The notes beneath the pieces are model-generated. The model worked only from the letters and a program-made list of their open reading frames with translations, was not told the DNA's origin and did no database searches. A DNA stretch of 46,760 bases, from assembly GCA_017526785.1 (NCBI GenBank), contig JAFXQV010000014.1:1-46760 (forward strand), in the 5' to 3' direction. The first letter of the stretch is position 1. Every line of letters starts with the position of its first letter. A program made the translations under genes and the position numbers. The DNA is from Oscillibacter sp. Lineage in GTDB: Bacteria > Bacillota > Clostridia > Oscillospirales > Oscillospiraceae. This document shows positions 28,681 through 36,748 of the stretch, one piece after another.

Positions 28681-29562
28681 ATGAAGAAAAATACCCTGTC
28701 CTATAAGTGTCAGCAGTACGCCATGTTCGCGGGAGTTTCTACGGCCGCGTTTGTGGCGGTCGTCATTCTCCCGTTTGTCTACGGCCTCTACCTCACGTTC
28801 ACGAGCTGGGACGGCGTGTCGAAAAACAAACCGTTTGTCGGGCTTTCCAACTATACCGCCACATTCTCGGACACGGCTTTCTGGCAGGCGCTGGGGCGGA
28901 CGGTCATTTACTCCGCCATTTCCGTGATTCTGGTCAATGTCGTGGCGTTCGCGCTGGCCTATCTGGTCACAAGAGGCGTCAAGGGGCAGAACTTCTTCCG
29001 CGCCGGGTTCTTCATCCCGAACCTCATTGGCGGTATCGTCCTCGGCTACGTCTGGAAGTTCGTCTTTAACCGCGCTTTCGTGGCGCTGGGTACCTCTTTT
29101 TCCATTGGCGCGCTGTCCACGTCATGGCTGGCCACGACGGGCGGCGCTATGCTGTGCCTGATTATCGTGTCCGTCTGGCAGTACGCGGGATACATGATGT
29201 TAATCTACGTCGCGGGCTTTATGAGCGTCCCCAAGGACTTAATCGAGGCCGCGCAGATTGACGGCTGTACCCCCAATCAGACGATGTTCCATGTCACGGT
29301 TCCCCTGATGACCTCCTCTTTCGTGCAGTGCCTGTTTTTGACCATTACGCGCTGTTTCATGGTCTACGACGTGAACCTGTCCCTTACGAAAGGCGAGCCG
29401 TTCAACACGTCGGTCATGGCGGCCATGCACGTTTATAATCAGGCGTTCACCTACAAGAAATACGGCGTCGGTCAGGCGGAAGCGCTGATTCTGTTCATTG
29501 TCTGCGCGGTCGTCGGCGTGACGCAGGTCTACATTGGCAAGAAAGCGGAGGTGGCGGCGTAA
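28681..29562 (+). CDS. Sugar ABC transporter permease (UgpA/MalF type)
   Basis: A 293-aa protein with six membrane helices. The cytoplasmic EAA loop reads EAAQIDGCTPNQTMFHVTVP (from about residue 195). The N-terminal FVYGLYLTFTSWDGVSKNKPFVGLSNY is typical of this family. The stop overlaps the start of the next permease (TAATG). It probably forms a heterodimer with that partner. No ATP-binding subunit is encoded in the operon, so a shared MsmK-like ATPase elsewhere is likely. Confidence 0.93.
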   Translation: MKKNTLSYKCQQYAMFAGVSTAAFVAVVILPFVYGLYLTFTSWDGVSKNKPFVGLSNYTATFSDTAFWQALGRTVIYSAISVILVNVVAFALAYLVTRGVKGQNFFRAGFFIPNLIGGIVLGYVWKFVFNRAFVALGTSFSIGALSTSWLATTGGAMLCLIIVSVWQYAGYMMLIYVAGFMSVPKDLIEAAQIDGCTPNQTMFHVTVPLMTSSFVQCLFLTITRCFMVYDVNLSLTKGEPFNTSVMAAMHVYNQAFTYKKYGVGQAEALILFIVCAVVGVTQVYIGKKAEVAA

Positions 29563-30422
29563 TGACGGAGAATCAAGCGGCGGCGCGCAGCAAGCGCATT
29601 TCCCACGCTATCATGCTCATCATTCTGATTGTGATGTTCTTCGCGTTCATCTTCCCGTTCCTGATGGTGATTATCAACGTGTTCAAGACGAAAGCGGATA
29701 TCACGTCCGACCCGCTGTCGATTCTGGGCGCGCACGGGTTCACGCTCAAGAACTTCCCGGAAGCGATGAAGAAGATGAACTTCTGGCGGTCGTTCGGGAA
29801 CTCCGCCATTATCACAATCAGTTCCACGATTCTGACGATTATCTTTTCCGCTATGACCGCGTTCGTGATTGTGCGGAACAAGTGGAAGGCCTGCACGCTG
29901 TTATTCTCGCTGATGGTCGCGTCCATGGTGATTCCGTTTCAGGTGCTGATGATTCCGCTGGTGTCGCTGTACGGCGGCACGCTGGGCATTTTGAACCACC
30001 GCGCGACGCTGATTTTCATGCACACGGGCTTTTCTCTGGCTATGGCCACGTTCATGTTCCACGGCGCGATTCACACCAATGTCCCCGTTGACTTGGAGGA
30101 GGCCGCCGACATCGACGGCTGTTCCCGCTGGCAGACGTACTGGCTGATTGTCTTTCCGCTCTTGAAGCCCACCATTGCCACGGTCGCCATTATCGACGCT
30201 ATGGCGTTCTGGAATGACTACCTTCTGCCAAGTCTGGTGCTGGGGCGAAAGGAACTCTACACAATCCCGATTGCGACGCAGGTCTTTTACGGCACGTATT
30301 CCACGGACATCGGGCTGATTATGGCGGCACTCCTGCTGGCGATTCTGCCTATTTTGTTGCTGTACGTGTTCCTGCAACGCTACATTGTGGAAGGCGTGAC
30401 CGCTGGCGCGGTGAAAAGCTGA
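29562..30422 (+). CDS. Sugar ABC transporter permease (UgpE/MalG type)
   Basis: A 286-aa six-helix permease. It has the EAA loop EAADIDGCSRWQTYWLIVFP (from about residue 183) and the family's N-terminal pattern (FIFPFLMVIINVFKTKADI). It starts within the stop of the upstream permease and ends 18 bp before a strong terminator, closing the operon. Confidence 0.93.
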   Translation: MTENQAAARSKRISHAIMLIILIVMFFAFIFPFLMVIINVFKTKADITSDPLSILGAHGFTLKNFPEAMKKMNFWRSFGNSAIITISSTILTIIFSAMTAFVIVRNKWKACTLLFSLMVASMVIPFQVLMIPLVSLYGGTLGILNHRATLIFMHTGFSLAMATFMFHGAIHTNVPVDLEEAADIDGCSRWQTYWLIVFPLLKPTIATVAIIDAMAFWNDYLLPSLVLGRKELYTIPIATQVFYGTYSTDIGLIMAALLLAILPILLLYVFLQRYIVEGVTAGAVKS

Positions 30423-30440
30423 CACTCCTTTTTCGCGAAA

Positions 30441-30473
30441 AACTCCGCCGCCCGAACAGGGCGGCGGAGTTTT
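30441..30473 (+). terminator. Rho-independent terminator of the sugar ABC operon
   Basis: AACTCCGCCGCCC pairs perfectly with GGGCGGCGGAGTT (13 bp, 5-nt loop), followed by TT. Confidence 0.9.
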
Positions 30474-30723
30474 GCCGGAAATCAGACGGCGGCGGTCAAT
30501 GAATCATGCAAATTTACCCAAGGCGACCTCAATCTGGTTCTTCTCGTTTTCGTTTAACGAGTTCAGGTGTCAAAAGCCGGATTCATATAGTATACGTTCT
30601 TCTCATCCATGCGGTCTTTTGCGAGGCGCAACCCCTCGCCGTTACCGACAGGGTAGAATGGGATGGCGGGGCTGCTGACAACTTACAACCGCTCTATTTT
30701 CCGCGATTCAGTCAGATTTCCGC

Positions 30724-30752
30724 TTGCAATGACGCGCTTTGGCCGCTATAAT
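30724..30752 (+). promoter_or_regulatory. Orphan sigma-A-like promoter
   Basis: TTGCAA, a 17-nt spacer and TATAAT. The nearest gene start is about 280 bp away and has its own promoter. It could drive an untranslated RNA or a long leader. Confidence 0.5.
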
Positions 30753-30978
30753 ATATTCGGGCGTGTTCCCAAAAGCAGGGAAATGAGCGAATAAAAAAGC
30801 GGAGACGGGAAAAGCGCAAAAATCCCCCTCACGATGGTTTAATAAAGATTTTATGGTATTGTTCTTCGTAAAACAGAGCGTAGCGGAATGTCAACCCATG
30901 TAAATAACATAGTTTCTTTGACCAAACAATAAGTCAAGAAACTCCGGGCAGAACTGTCCGTCAACCCGCCGAAAACGC

Positions 30979-31007
30979 TTGCAATACGCGCCGGAATGGG
31001 TTAAAAT
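30979..31007 (+). promoter_or_regulatory. Sigma-A promoter for the esterase-lipoprotein/alcohol dehydrogenase operon
   Basis: TTGCAA, a 17-nt spacer and TAAAAT, with the -10 about 24 bp from the start codon and RBS AAAAGGAGG between. Confidence 0.7.
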
Positions 31008-31030
31008 GTAGGGCAAAAGGAGGCCATGCC

Positions 31031-32053
31031 ATGGAAAAGATAAAGCTGACGGCGATACTCCTCGCGTTCCTGTGCTTTCTGACGGCCTGCGGGACATCCG
31101 CCGGAAACGGAAACGCACCGGGCGCGGAGGAACCTGTGAACGAAGAAACGGAACGGACGCCGACGAACGCAGACGGTTCACGCGGCGGAGACCCCGGCGG
31201 AGGCGGGCGCGGCGGCATAACGGTAGCAAACGACCCGGAGATTCAATCGGTTCTGGACGAAAACGCGGGGAAATTTGAACAGCGAACCTTTGTCGACCCG
31301 GATACCGCCGACGTACTGGAATACAGTCTGTATATCCCTGACGGCTACGACGCTTCCGCCGCGTACCCGCTTCTGATGTTCATCCCGGATTCCACGGGCG
31401 CGGGCAAAAGCGCGAAGGAAATCGTGGAGCAATACTACGGCGCGGCGGTCTGGGTCACGGAGGAGGAGCAGGGGAAACATCCGTCTTTTGTTGCGGTTCC
31501 GGCGTTCACGGAAACGGTTGTGGACGATGACTGGAACGTCTCCGCGCAGGTGGAAACGGCGGTCAGCCTGCTCCGCGAACTTCAGGAAACTTACTCCATT
31601 GACGCCGACCGACTCTATACCACCGGGCAGTCTATGGGCTGCATGACCTCGCTGTATCTGAACTGCAAATACCCGGATTTGTTCGCCGCGAGCATGTTCG
31701 TGTCCGGGCAGTGGGACATTTCCGCGTTAAAGCCGCTGGAAAATCAGAAGTTCTTCTATATCACGGCGGGCGGGGACGCGAAAGCGTCCGGCGGACAGGA
31801 CGAGGTTATGGCGCTGTTCGACGTGGACGGCGTTCCCTACAGCTACGGCGAGTGGAACGCGCAGAACAGTGACGAGGAACAAATCGCGGCGGTCAACGCG
31901 CTGACCGAACAGGGGTTGAACGCCAATATGGTTCGCTTTGAGAGCGGAAGCGTATTCAAAGAGGGCGAAAGCGGCATGGAGCATATGGCGTCCTTTAACT
32001 ACGGCTACAAGTTGTCGGCGGTACGGGACTGGCTGTTTGCCCAGTGTAAATAA
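31031..32053 (+). CDS. Alpha/beta-hydrolase lipoprotein (esterase or peptidase-like)
   Basis: A 340-aa surface lipoprotein. The signal peptide ends in CFLTAC (Cys20), followed by a low-complexity Gly/Glu/Thr tether to about residue 65. The hydrolase domain starts near EYSLYIPDGYDASAAYPLLMF, as in feruloyl-esterase/PHB-depolymerase-like and prolyl-oligopeptidase-type hydrolases. The nucleophile is Ser201 in TTGQSMGCM. Asp in ITAGGDAKA and His in GMEHMASF are plausible partners. The substrate is unknown; an ester-linked plant or host compound is one possibility. An Fe-alcohol dehydrogenase gene follows 15 bp downstream, so an alcohol or aldehyde product may be handled next. Confidence 0.8.
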   Translation: MEKIKLTAILLAFLCFLTACGTSAGNGNAPGAEEPVNEETERTPTNADGSRGGDPGGGGRGGITVANDPEIQSVLDENAGKFEQRTFVDPDTADVLEYSLYIPDGYDASAAYPLLMFIPDSTGAGKSAKEIVEQYYGAAVWVTEEEQGKHPSFVAVPAFTETVVDDDWNVSAQVETAVSLLRELQETYSIDADRLYTTGQSMGCMTSLYLNCKYPDLFAASMFVSGQWDISALKPLENQKFFYITAGGDAKASGGQDEVMALFDVDGVPYSYGEWNAQNSDEEQIAAVNALTEQGLNANMVRFESGSVFKEGESGMEHMASFNYGYKLSAVRDWLFAQCK

Positions 32054-32068
32054 GGGAGGAATCACATT

Positions 32069-33292
32069 ATGGCTCGTTTTACAATTCCCCGCGACATCTA
32101 CCACGGGAAAGGCTCGCTGGAAAATCTCAAAACCCTGCAAGGGAAAAAGGCCGTTATCTGCGTGGGCGGCGGCTCCATGAAGCGTTTCGGATTTCTGGGA
32201 CGTGCGGAAGCCTATCTGAAAGAGGCCGGCATGGAAGTACGTGTCATCGAGGGTATCGAGTCCGACCCCTCCGTTGACACGGTTATGAAGGGCGCGGAAG
32301 TTATGCGGGAGTTCGCTCCCGACTGGATTGTTGCTATCGGCGGCGGCTCCCCCATCGACGCGGCGAAGGCCATGTGGATTAAGTACGAATACCCGGACTG
32401 CACGTTCGAGGATATGTGCAAGGTGTTCGGGATTCCGGAACTCCGGAGAAAAGCGCGTTTCTGCGCGGTTTCCTCCACGTCCGGCACCGCCACCGAGGTC
32501 ACGGCGTTCTCCATCATCACAGACTACGAAAAGGGAATCAAGTACCCCATCGCCGACTTTGAGATTACGCCGGACGTGGCGATTGTAGACCCGGAACTCG
32601 CCGAAACCATGCCCAAAAAGCTCGTCGCGCATACCGGCATGGACGCCATCACGCACGCGATTGAGGCGTATGTGTCCACAGCGCACTGCGACTTCACCGA
32701 CCCGCTCGCCATCCACGCCGTTGAGATGATACAGGCCGATTTAATCCCGTCCTACAACGGCGACATGTCCGCCCGCGACCGTATGCACAACGCGCAGTGT
32801 CTGGCGGGAATCGCCTTCTCCAACGCGCTTCTGGGCATTGTCCACTCTATGGCTCATAAAACGGGTGCGGTTTTCGCCGACTGCGGCGCGCACATCATTC
32901 ACGGCGCGGCCAACGCTATGTATCTGCCGAAAGTTATCGCGTTCAACGCGAAAGACCCGGAGGCGAAAAAGCGTTACGGCGTCATTGTCGACTACATGGG
33001 CATTGCGCCGAAAGACGCCCCGGACGATGAAAAAGTCTCCGCGCTTATCGCCCATCTGCGCGGGATGAACGACGCGCTGAACATCCCCCACTGCATCCGG
33101 AATTACGGCGCGGACAGCTATCCGTGCGAACAGGGCTTCGTGCCGGAAAACGTCTTTCTGGAACGCCTCCACGACATCGCCGTGAACGCTATCGCGGACG
33201 CCTGTACCGGCTCGAATCCGCGTCAGCCCTCCGTCGAGGAAATGGAAAAACTTCTCAAGTGCTGTTACTATGACACGGCTGTGGATTTCTGA
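32069..33292 (+). CDS. Iron-containing alcohol dehydrogenase
   Basis: A 407-aa cytoplasmic group III (Fe-ADH) enzyme. The NAD(P)-binding motif is IGGGSPIDAAKAMW. Metal ligands are expected in GMDAITHAIEAYVS (Asp, His), VHSMAHKTGAVF (His) and IIHGAANAMYLP (His), all present. STSGTATEVTAFSII and FEITPDVAIVDPEL are typical. Family members interconvert alcohols and aldehydes; butanol-dehydrogenase-like activity is likely but unproven. RBS is GGGAGGA. Co-transcribed with the esterase-like lipoprotein, it ends 14 bp before a terminator. Confidence 0.92.
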   Translation: MARFTIPRDIYHGKGSLENLKTLQGKKAVICVGGGSMKRFGFLGRAEAYLKEAGMEVRVIEGIESDPSVDTVMKGAEVMREFAPDWIVAIGGGSPIDAAKAMWIKYEYPDCTFEDMCKVFGIPELRRKARFCAVSSTSGTATEVTAFSIITDYEKGIKYPIADFEITPDVAIVDPELAETMPKKLVAHTGMDAITHAIEAYVSTAHCDFTDPLAIHAVEMIQADLIPSYNGDMSARDRMHNAQCLAGIAFSNALLGIVHSMAHKTGAVFADCGAHIIHGAANAMYLPKVIAFNAKDPEAKKRYGVIVDYMGIAPKDAPDDEKVSALIAHLRGMNDALNIPHCIRNYGADSYPCEQGFVPENVFLERLHDIAVNAIADACTGSNPRQPSVEEMEKLLKCCYYDTAVDF

Positions 33293-33305
33293 TTTCCGCA
33301 GTTAT

Positions 33306-33338
33306 ATCGGGACGGGTTATCCCGTTCCGATATTTTTA
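33306..33338 (+). terminator. Rho-independent terminator of the alcohol dehydrogenase operon
   Basis: ATCGGGACGGG pairs with CCCGTTCCGAT over a TTAT loop, followed by ATTTTTA. Confidence 0.85.
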
Positions 33339-33563
33339 GAGATTCTGTCGATGGTGCGTACGGTACAGGCGCGGTTTAATCCCAATCTGAAAATCGCGGG
33401 AATCCTGCTGACCATGTACCAGTCCCGCCCTCAGCTTTGTCAGAATGTCTGCTCCGGCGTAGCCGAGGTTTACGGAACCGACTTTCACGTTTTTGAACGT
33501 CCCATCGAATATACCATAAAAATCGCGGAGTGTCCGGCGGCGGGAAAAAGGATTTTTGATTGG
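33336..33563 (+). pseudogene. ParA/Soj C-terminal fragment
   Basis: About 75 codons read like the C-terminal third of a ParA-type partition ATPase: MVRTVQARFNPNLKIAGILL, TMYQSRPQLCQNVCSGVAEV, then GTDFHVFERPIEYTIKIAEC and a PAAGKRIF end. The deviant Walker A and B motifs are missing, and no ribosome binding site or proper start lies in front. The frame runs on into unrelated sequence. It begins directly after the alcohol dehydrogenase terminator. It is a remnant of a plasmid- or ICE-type partition gene. Confidence 0.8.
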
Positions 33564-33628
33564 GCGGCTCTATGCGTTCGTCCGTTCCCCTTGCGGGGAG
33601 GCGCGTTTTGGAGGATGGCTTGAAACAG

Positions 33629-33658
33629 TTGATTTTCCGGGGAGAAACGCGCTATAAT
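33629..33658 (+). promoter_or_regulatory. Sigma-A-like promoter for the alpha/beta hydrolase gene
   Basis: TTGATT, an 18-nt spacer and TATAAT, about 100 bp upstream of the start. Confidence 0.6.
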
Positions 33659-33759
33659 AAGCGCGGACGCCATGTAAAGCCTTTTTGGGAACGATAGCCC
33701 TTTATCGGCGCGAACATGCGCCGTTGCAAGGGAAAGCGCGTGCGGAGGAGGAAACGCCA

Positions 33760-34524
33760 ATGAAAAAGCGGTCGTATCGCATAGAGAAACTGACGCTGAA
33801 GGTCGGCGACGACGACATTTACGGGGTAATGTGTCTGCCCAACGTAGAGAAGGAAACCTATCCCACGGTGATTCTCTCCCACGGCTTTGGCTCCAACGCC
33901 GAATCCTGCAAGCCCCACGCGAAAATCTTCGCCGCCAACGGCTACGCCGCTTACGCGTTTGACTTCCGGGGTGGCGGCACCGATTCCAGAAGTTCCGGTG
34001 CCACTACGGAAATGTCCGTCCTGACGGAAGCGGAGGATTTGACCGCCGTACTGGAACAGGTGCGGACGCTGGATTATGTGGACGAAAGCCGGGTGTTCCT
34101 ATGGGGAGCAAGTCAAGGCGGCTTCGTTTCCTCTTACGTCGCGGCGAACCGTCCCGACGACGTGAAAGCCCTGATTCTGTATTATCCCGCCTTTGTCCTT
34201 CAGGACGACGCCCGCGCCCGGTATCCGAACCTCGACGATATTCCTGAAATTGAAAATCTGTGGGGAACCGAATTGGGCGCGATTTACAGTATGGACGCCA
34301 TGTCCTTTGACATTTACGGGGTTATTGGAAACTACAAGGGCGATGTCCTGATTGTCCACGGCGACAAAGACGATGTCGTCCCGCTGTCCTATTCGGAACG
34401 CGCCGCGACGGTCTACAAATCCGCCAATCTGATTGTATTTGAGGGCGGCGGACACGGCTTCAGCGACCGCATAGCCGAGGCCGCCGCGTATTCTCTGGAA
34501 TTTCTTCAGGCGCATACCACGTAA
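33760..34524 (+). CDS. Alpha/beta hydrolase, cinnamoyl-esterase-like
   Basis: A 254-aa cytoplasmic serine hydrolase. The oxyanion-hole motif is LSHGFGSN. The nucleophile is Ser118 in WGASQGG. The acid is expected in VHGDKDDVVP and the His in EGGGHGF. The size and YAFDFRGGGTDSRSSG region resemble gut bacterial cinnamoyl/feruloyl esterases. The substrate is inferred only. Start ATG at 33760 with GGAGGA upstream; an in-frame ATG 25 codons earlier lacks a site. It stands between a parA remnant and the LysR-type promoter repeat. Confidence 0.88.
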   Translation: MKKRSYRIEKLTLKVGDDDIYGVMCLPNVEKETYPTVILSHGFGSNAESCKPHAKIFAANGYAAYAFDFRGGGTDSRSSGATTEMSVLTEAEDLTAVLEQVRTLDYVDESRVFLWGASQGGFVSSYVAANRPDDVKALILYYPAFVLQDDARARYPNLDDIPEIENLWGTELGAIYSMDAMSFDIYGVIGNYKGDVLIVHGDKDDVVPLSYSERAATVYKSANLIVFEGGGHGFSDRIAEAAAYSLEFLQAHTT

Positions 34525-34542
34525 TCACAAAGAGGAGTGGCA

Positions 34543-34602
34543 ATGAAACGCAATACGCATTCGACGGAAGGCGCGTTTCGTTTAGGACTTGCAAATAAAT
34601 AA
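34543..34602 (+). CDS. Tiny 19-codon ORF with good RBS, likely a gene stub
   Basis: ATG preceded by AGAGGAGTGG encodes MKRNTHSTEGAFRLGLANK and stops. It follows the alpha/beta hydrolase by 18 bp, as a next operon gene would. It looks like the 5' end of a lost gene, though a short peptide cannot be excluded. Confidence 0.3.
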   Translation: MKRNTHSTEGAFRLGLANK

Positions 34603-34655
34603 TCTTCGCGCTTGCCGACCTCAAAACGGCGCGTTCCGACGCGGCGGGATTCCTG

Positions 34656-34664
34656 CCCCCCCCC
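34656..34664. repeat. Homopolymer of nine C
   Basis: A C9 run in the spacer between the hydrolase and the LysR-type promoter repeat. Such tracts are slippage-prone. It lies about 45 bp upstream of the promoter repeat, with no gene across it. Confidence 0.9.
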
Positions 34665-34708
34665 GGAGCGCGTGACGCGGTTTCCTTATTGCCTGTCTTT
34701 TTAAAACT

Positions 34709-34786
34709 TATGCTTTTTCAGCATGGGAAACCCATACGATTTAAGCATTTTACATTTCTTTCCGCCTGTGCTATTCTGAATCCGTC
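34709..34786 (+). promoter_or_regulatory. LysR-type promoter, copy A (upstream of the DUF362-flavodoxin operon)
   Basis: About 78 bp nearly identical (roughly 85% by eye) to 40084-40161. It contains the palindrome ATGCTTTTTCAGCAT (34710-34724; T-N11-A type), then TTTACA (34749-34754), a 17-nt spacer and TATTCT (34772-34777). The palindrome is centred about 67 bp upstream of the predicted transcription start, the usual position of a LysR recognition site. Confidence 0.85.
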
Positions 34787-34840
34787 GGCGGAATTACAGC
34801 TCTTTTCGCCGATAAAACAAAATATAAGGAGGGAATCATC

Positions 34841-35956
34841 ATAGGAAAGCTCCATTGGAAAAAACTGGCGTTCTGTATGGCTCTGTTGCTGTCGCTGGTC
34901 GGCTGCGGAGGACGCGACAACGCCGCGAACATCGGCGGCGAGGATGCGGTCGTTTCGGAAGTGGCGGACGCCGGAACGCCCGAAACAACGGATGTGGAAA
35001 GCGCGAAGGACGCCGAAACAACGGAACCGGAAAGCGTAGAGAACGCCGAAACGCTTTCGGAGGAAACCGCCGCCCCCGCCGCGTCCACGGTGTATTTTAC
35101 AGCGGACATCTCCCCGGAAGGACTGGTCAAGGCGTATGAGGCGCTGAACTGGACGCCGACCGGAAAAACGGCGGTGAAGCTGTCCACGGGCGAACCGCCC
35201 AACAGCAACTATCTCCGCCCCGAACTGATTGCCGACTTGGTGAACGCGGTAAGCGGAACAATCGTGGAGTGCAACACGGCCTACGGCGGTTCCCGCGCCT
35301 CTACCGCTATGCACAAGCAGGTAGCGGAAGACCACGGCTTTACCGCTATCGCCAATTTTGACCTGATGGACGAGGACGGACAAAAGGAAATTCCCGTGAC
35401 GGGCGGCGTCCGGTTGAATCGGGCGATTGTGGGAAGCCATATCGACAATTACGACAGCTTTTTGATTCTGTCCCATTTCAAAGGCCACGCTATGGCGGGC
35501 TTTGGCGGCGCGATTAAAAACGTGGCTATCGGGATGTCGTCGGCAAGCGGGAAAGTTCTGGTGCATACGGCGGGAGAGCGCACAACGGGCAGTATCTGGT
35601 ACGACAACCAGGACGCGTGGCTGGAGGCGTTGCCGGAGATGGTTTCGGCGGTGCGGGATTACATCGGCGCGGAAAATATCGTCTATGTCAACGTGATGAA
35701 CCGCCTTTCCGTGGACTGCGACTGTGACGGCAACCCCGCCGAACCCGATATGCACGACATTGGAATTTTAGCGTCCCGTGACCCGGTAGCCCTTGACCAA
35801 GCCTGCGTCGATTTGGTGTACGCCGCCCCGGACAGCGCGTCCTTGCAAGCGCGGATGGAGCGTCAGCACGGCGTTCACGCGCTGGAACACGGCGAGGGAA
35901 TCGGCCTCGGAAGCCGGACTTATGAATTAGTTACTCTGGGAGGAAACGCGCAATGA
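34841..35956 (+). CDS. DUF362-domain lipoprotein with an apparent ATA start
   Basis: A predicted 371-aa surface lipoprotein. Reading from ATA at 34841 gives (M)GKLHWKKLAFCMALLLSLVGC, a proper lipoprotein signal with Cys22; AAGGAGGG lies 7 nt upstream. The first in-frame ATG (34877) would leave only MALLLSLVGC with no basic end and no RBS. A Glu/Thr-rich tether follows, then a DUF362 domain with VKLSTGEPPNSNYLRPEL, NTAYGGSR, FLILSHFKGHAMAGFGGAIK, IGMSS, and GILASRDPVALDQACVDLV near the end. DUF362 is often found with ferredoxin domains, but no Cys cluster of that type is attached here. The start codon is the main doubt. It overlaps the flavodoxin gene by 4 bp. Confidence 0.8.
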   Translation: MGKLHWKKLAFCMALLLSLVGCGGRDNAANIGGEDAVVSEVADAGTPETTDVESAKDAETTEPESVENAETLSEETAAPAASTVYFTADISPEGLVKAYEALNWTPTGKTAVKLSTGEPPNSNYLRPELIADLVNAVSGTIVECNTAYGGSRASTAMHKQVAEDHGFTAIANFDLMDEDGQKEIPVTGGVRLNRAIVGSHIDNYDSFLILSHFKGHAMAGFGGAIKNVAIGMSSASGKVLVHTAGERTTGSIWYDNQDAWLEALPEMVSAVRDYIGAENIVYVNVMNRLSVDCDCDGNPAEPDMHDIGILASRDPVALDQACVDLVYAAPDSASLQARMERQHGVHALEHGEGIGLGSRTYELVTLGGNAQ

Positions 35957-36708
35957 AAAAGCAATTGGCGCTGATTAGTGTCGTAATTCTTCTCCTTTTC
36001 GCCGCCGGGTGCGGGGCGAACGGGAACGCTACGCCGGACAATCACGCGGAAAACGCAACCGCGCCGAAATCGGATTCCGTCGAACAGTCCCCGGACAGCG
36101 TGGAGGCGTCCGGCGATACGGAAAGTGGAGTTTCACAGGAAATCCCTGACAATGCGGCGGAAAATCCCACTGTGGACGCGGTAGAAAATCCCCTTGTGGA
36201 CGCGCCGGAGGAAACGCCGGAAGCCGACGCGCCGAAAATTCTGGTGGCGTATTTCTCCGCGACGGGAACGACAAAGGGCGTGGCGGAAAATCTGGCGGCG
36301 GCGTTGAACGCTGACCTTTACGAAATCACGCCGGAGGAACCCTATACGGCGGAGGATTTGAACTACAACGACCGCACGACCCGCGCCACGGTCGAGCAGA
36401 ATACGCCGGACGTTCGCCCCGCCATTGCCGGAGGCGTGGACAATATGGAACAGTACGACACGGTTTTCATCGGTTATCCCATCTGGTGGGGAGACGCGCC
36501 GCGCATTGTCAGCACGTTCGCGGAAAGCTATGATTTTACAGGGAAAACGGCGGTCGCGTTCTGTACGTCAGGCGGCAGCGGAATCGCAACGAGCGAGCGC
36601 ACGTTACGCGAACAGGCCGACGGCGCGCAATGGCTTTCCGGCAAGCGTTTCAGCGGCGGCGCGTCCGTGGAGGAACTGCGGGAATGGGTCGCCGGACTTG
36701 GCGTATAA
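35953..36708 (+). CDS. Flavodoxin-like lipoprotein
   Basis: A 251-aa exported flavodoxin. The lipoprotein signal ends in LLFAAGC (Cys20). A long acidic Pro/Glu/Ala tether runs to about residue 93. The flavodoxin domain then begins ILVAYFSATGTTKGVAE, with the FMN-phosphate loop at 102-109, and continues IGYPIWWGDAPRIV and FCTSGGSG, both contacts of the isoalloxazine ring. The domain resembles the flavodoxin_4 group. The start lies in the DUF362 stop (ATGA) with GGGAGG upstream, so the two are translationally coupled. An outward-facing one-electron carrier is the likely role. Confidence 0.92.
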   Translation: MKKQLALISVVILLLFAAGCGANGNATPDNHAENATAPKSDSVEQSPDSVEASGDTESGVSQEIPDNAAENPTVDAVENPLVDAPEETPEADAPKILVAYFSATGTTKGVAENLAAALNADLYEITPEEPYTAEDLNYNDRTTRATVEQNTPDVRPAIAGGVDNMEQYDTVFIGYPIWWGDAPRIVSTFAESYDFTGKTAVAFCTSGGSGIATSERTLREQADGAQWLSGKRFSGGASVEELREWVAGLGV

Positions 36709-36748
36709 GGCTTCAGCTTTCAGAGAACGGAAGGAGGATTGAGGGCGG

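Larger units (their letters stand above)
30474..31030. other. Gene-poor spacer with two promoters; possible small RNA
   Basis: No convincing protein gene. Short frames around 30480-30750 have no RBS and no recognisable homology. A good promoter at 30724-30752 points right into about 225 bp with no ORF, before a second promoter. The stretch is AT-richer than its surroundings, particularly 30780-30960. Confidence 0.5.

Noticed and set aside
30480-30700. Minus-strand peptide stretches near 30500-30650 that look faintly protein-like
   Set aside because: Interrupted by stops in all frames, no RBS, and no family I can name.
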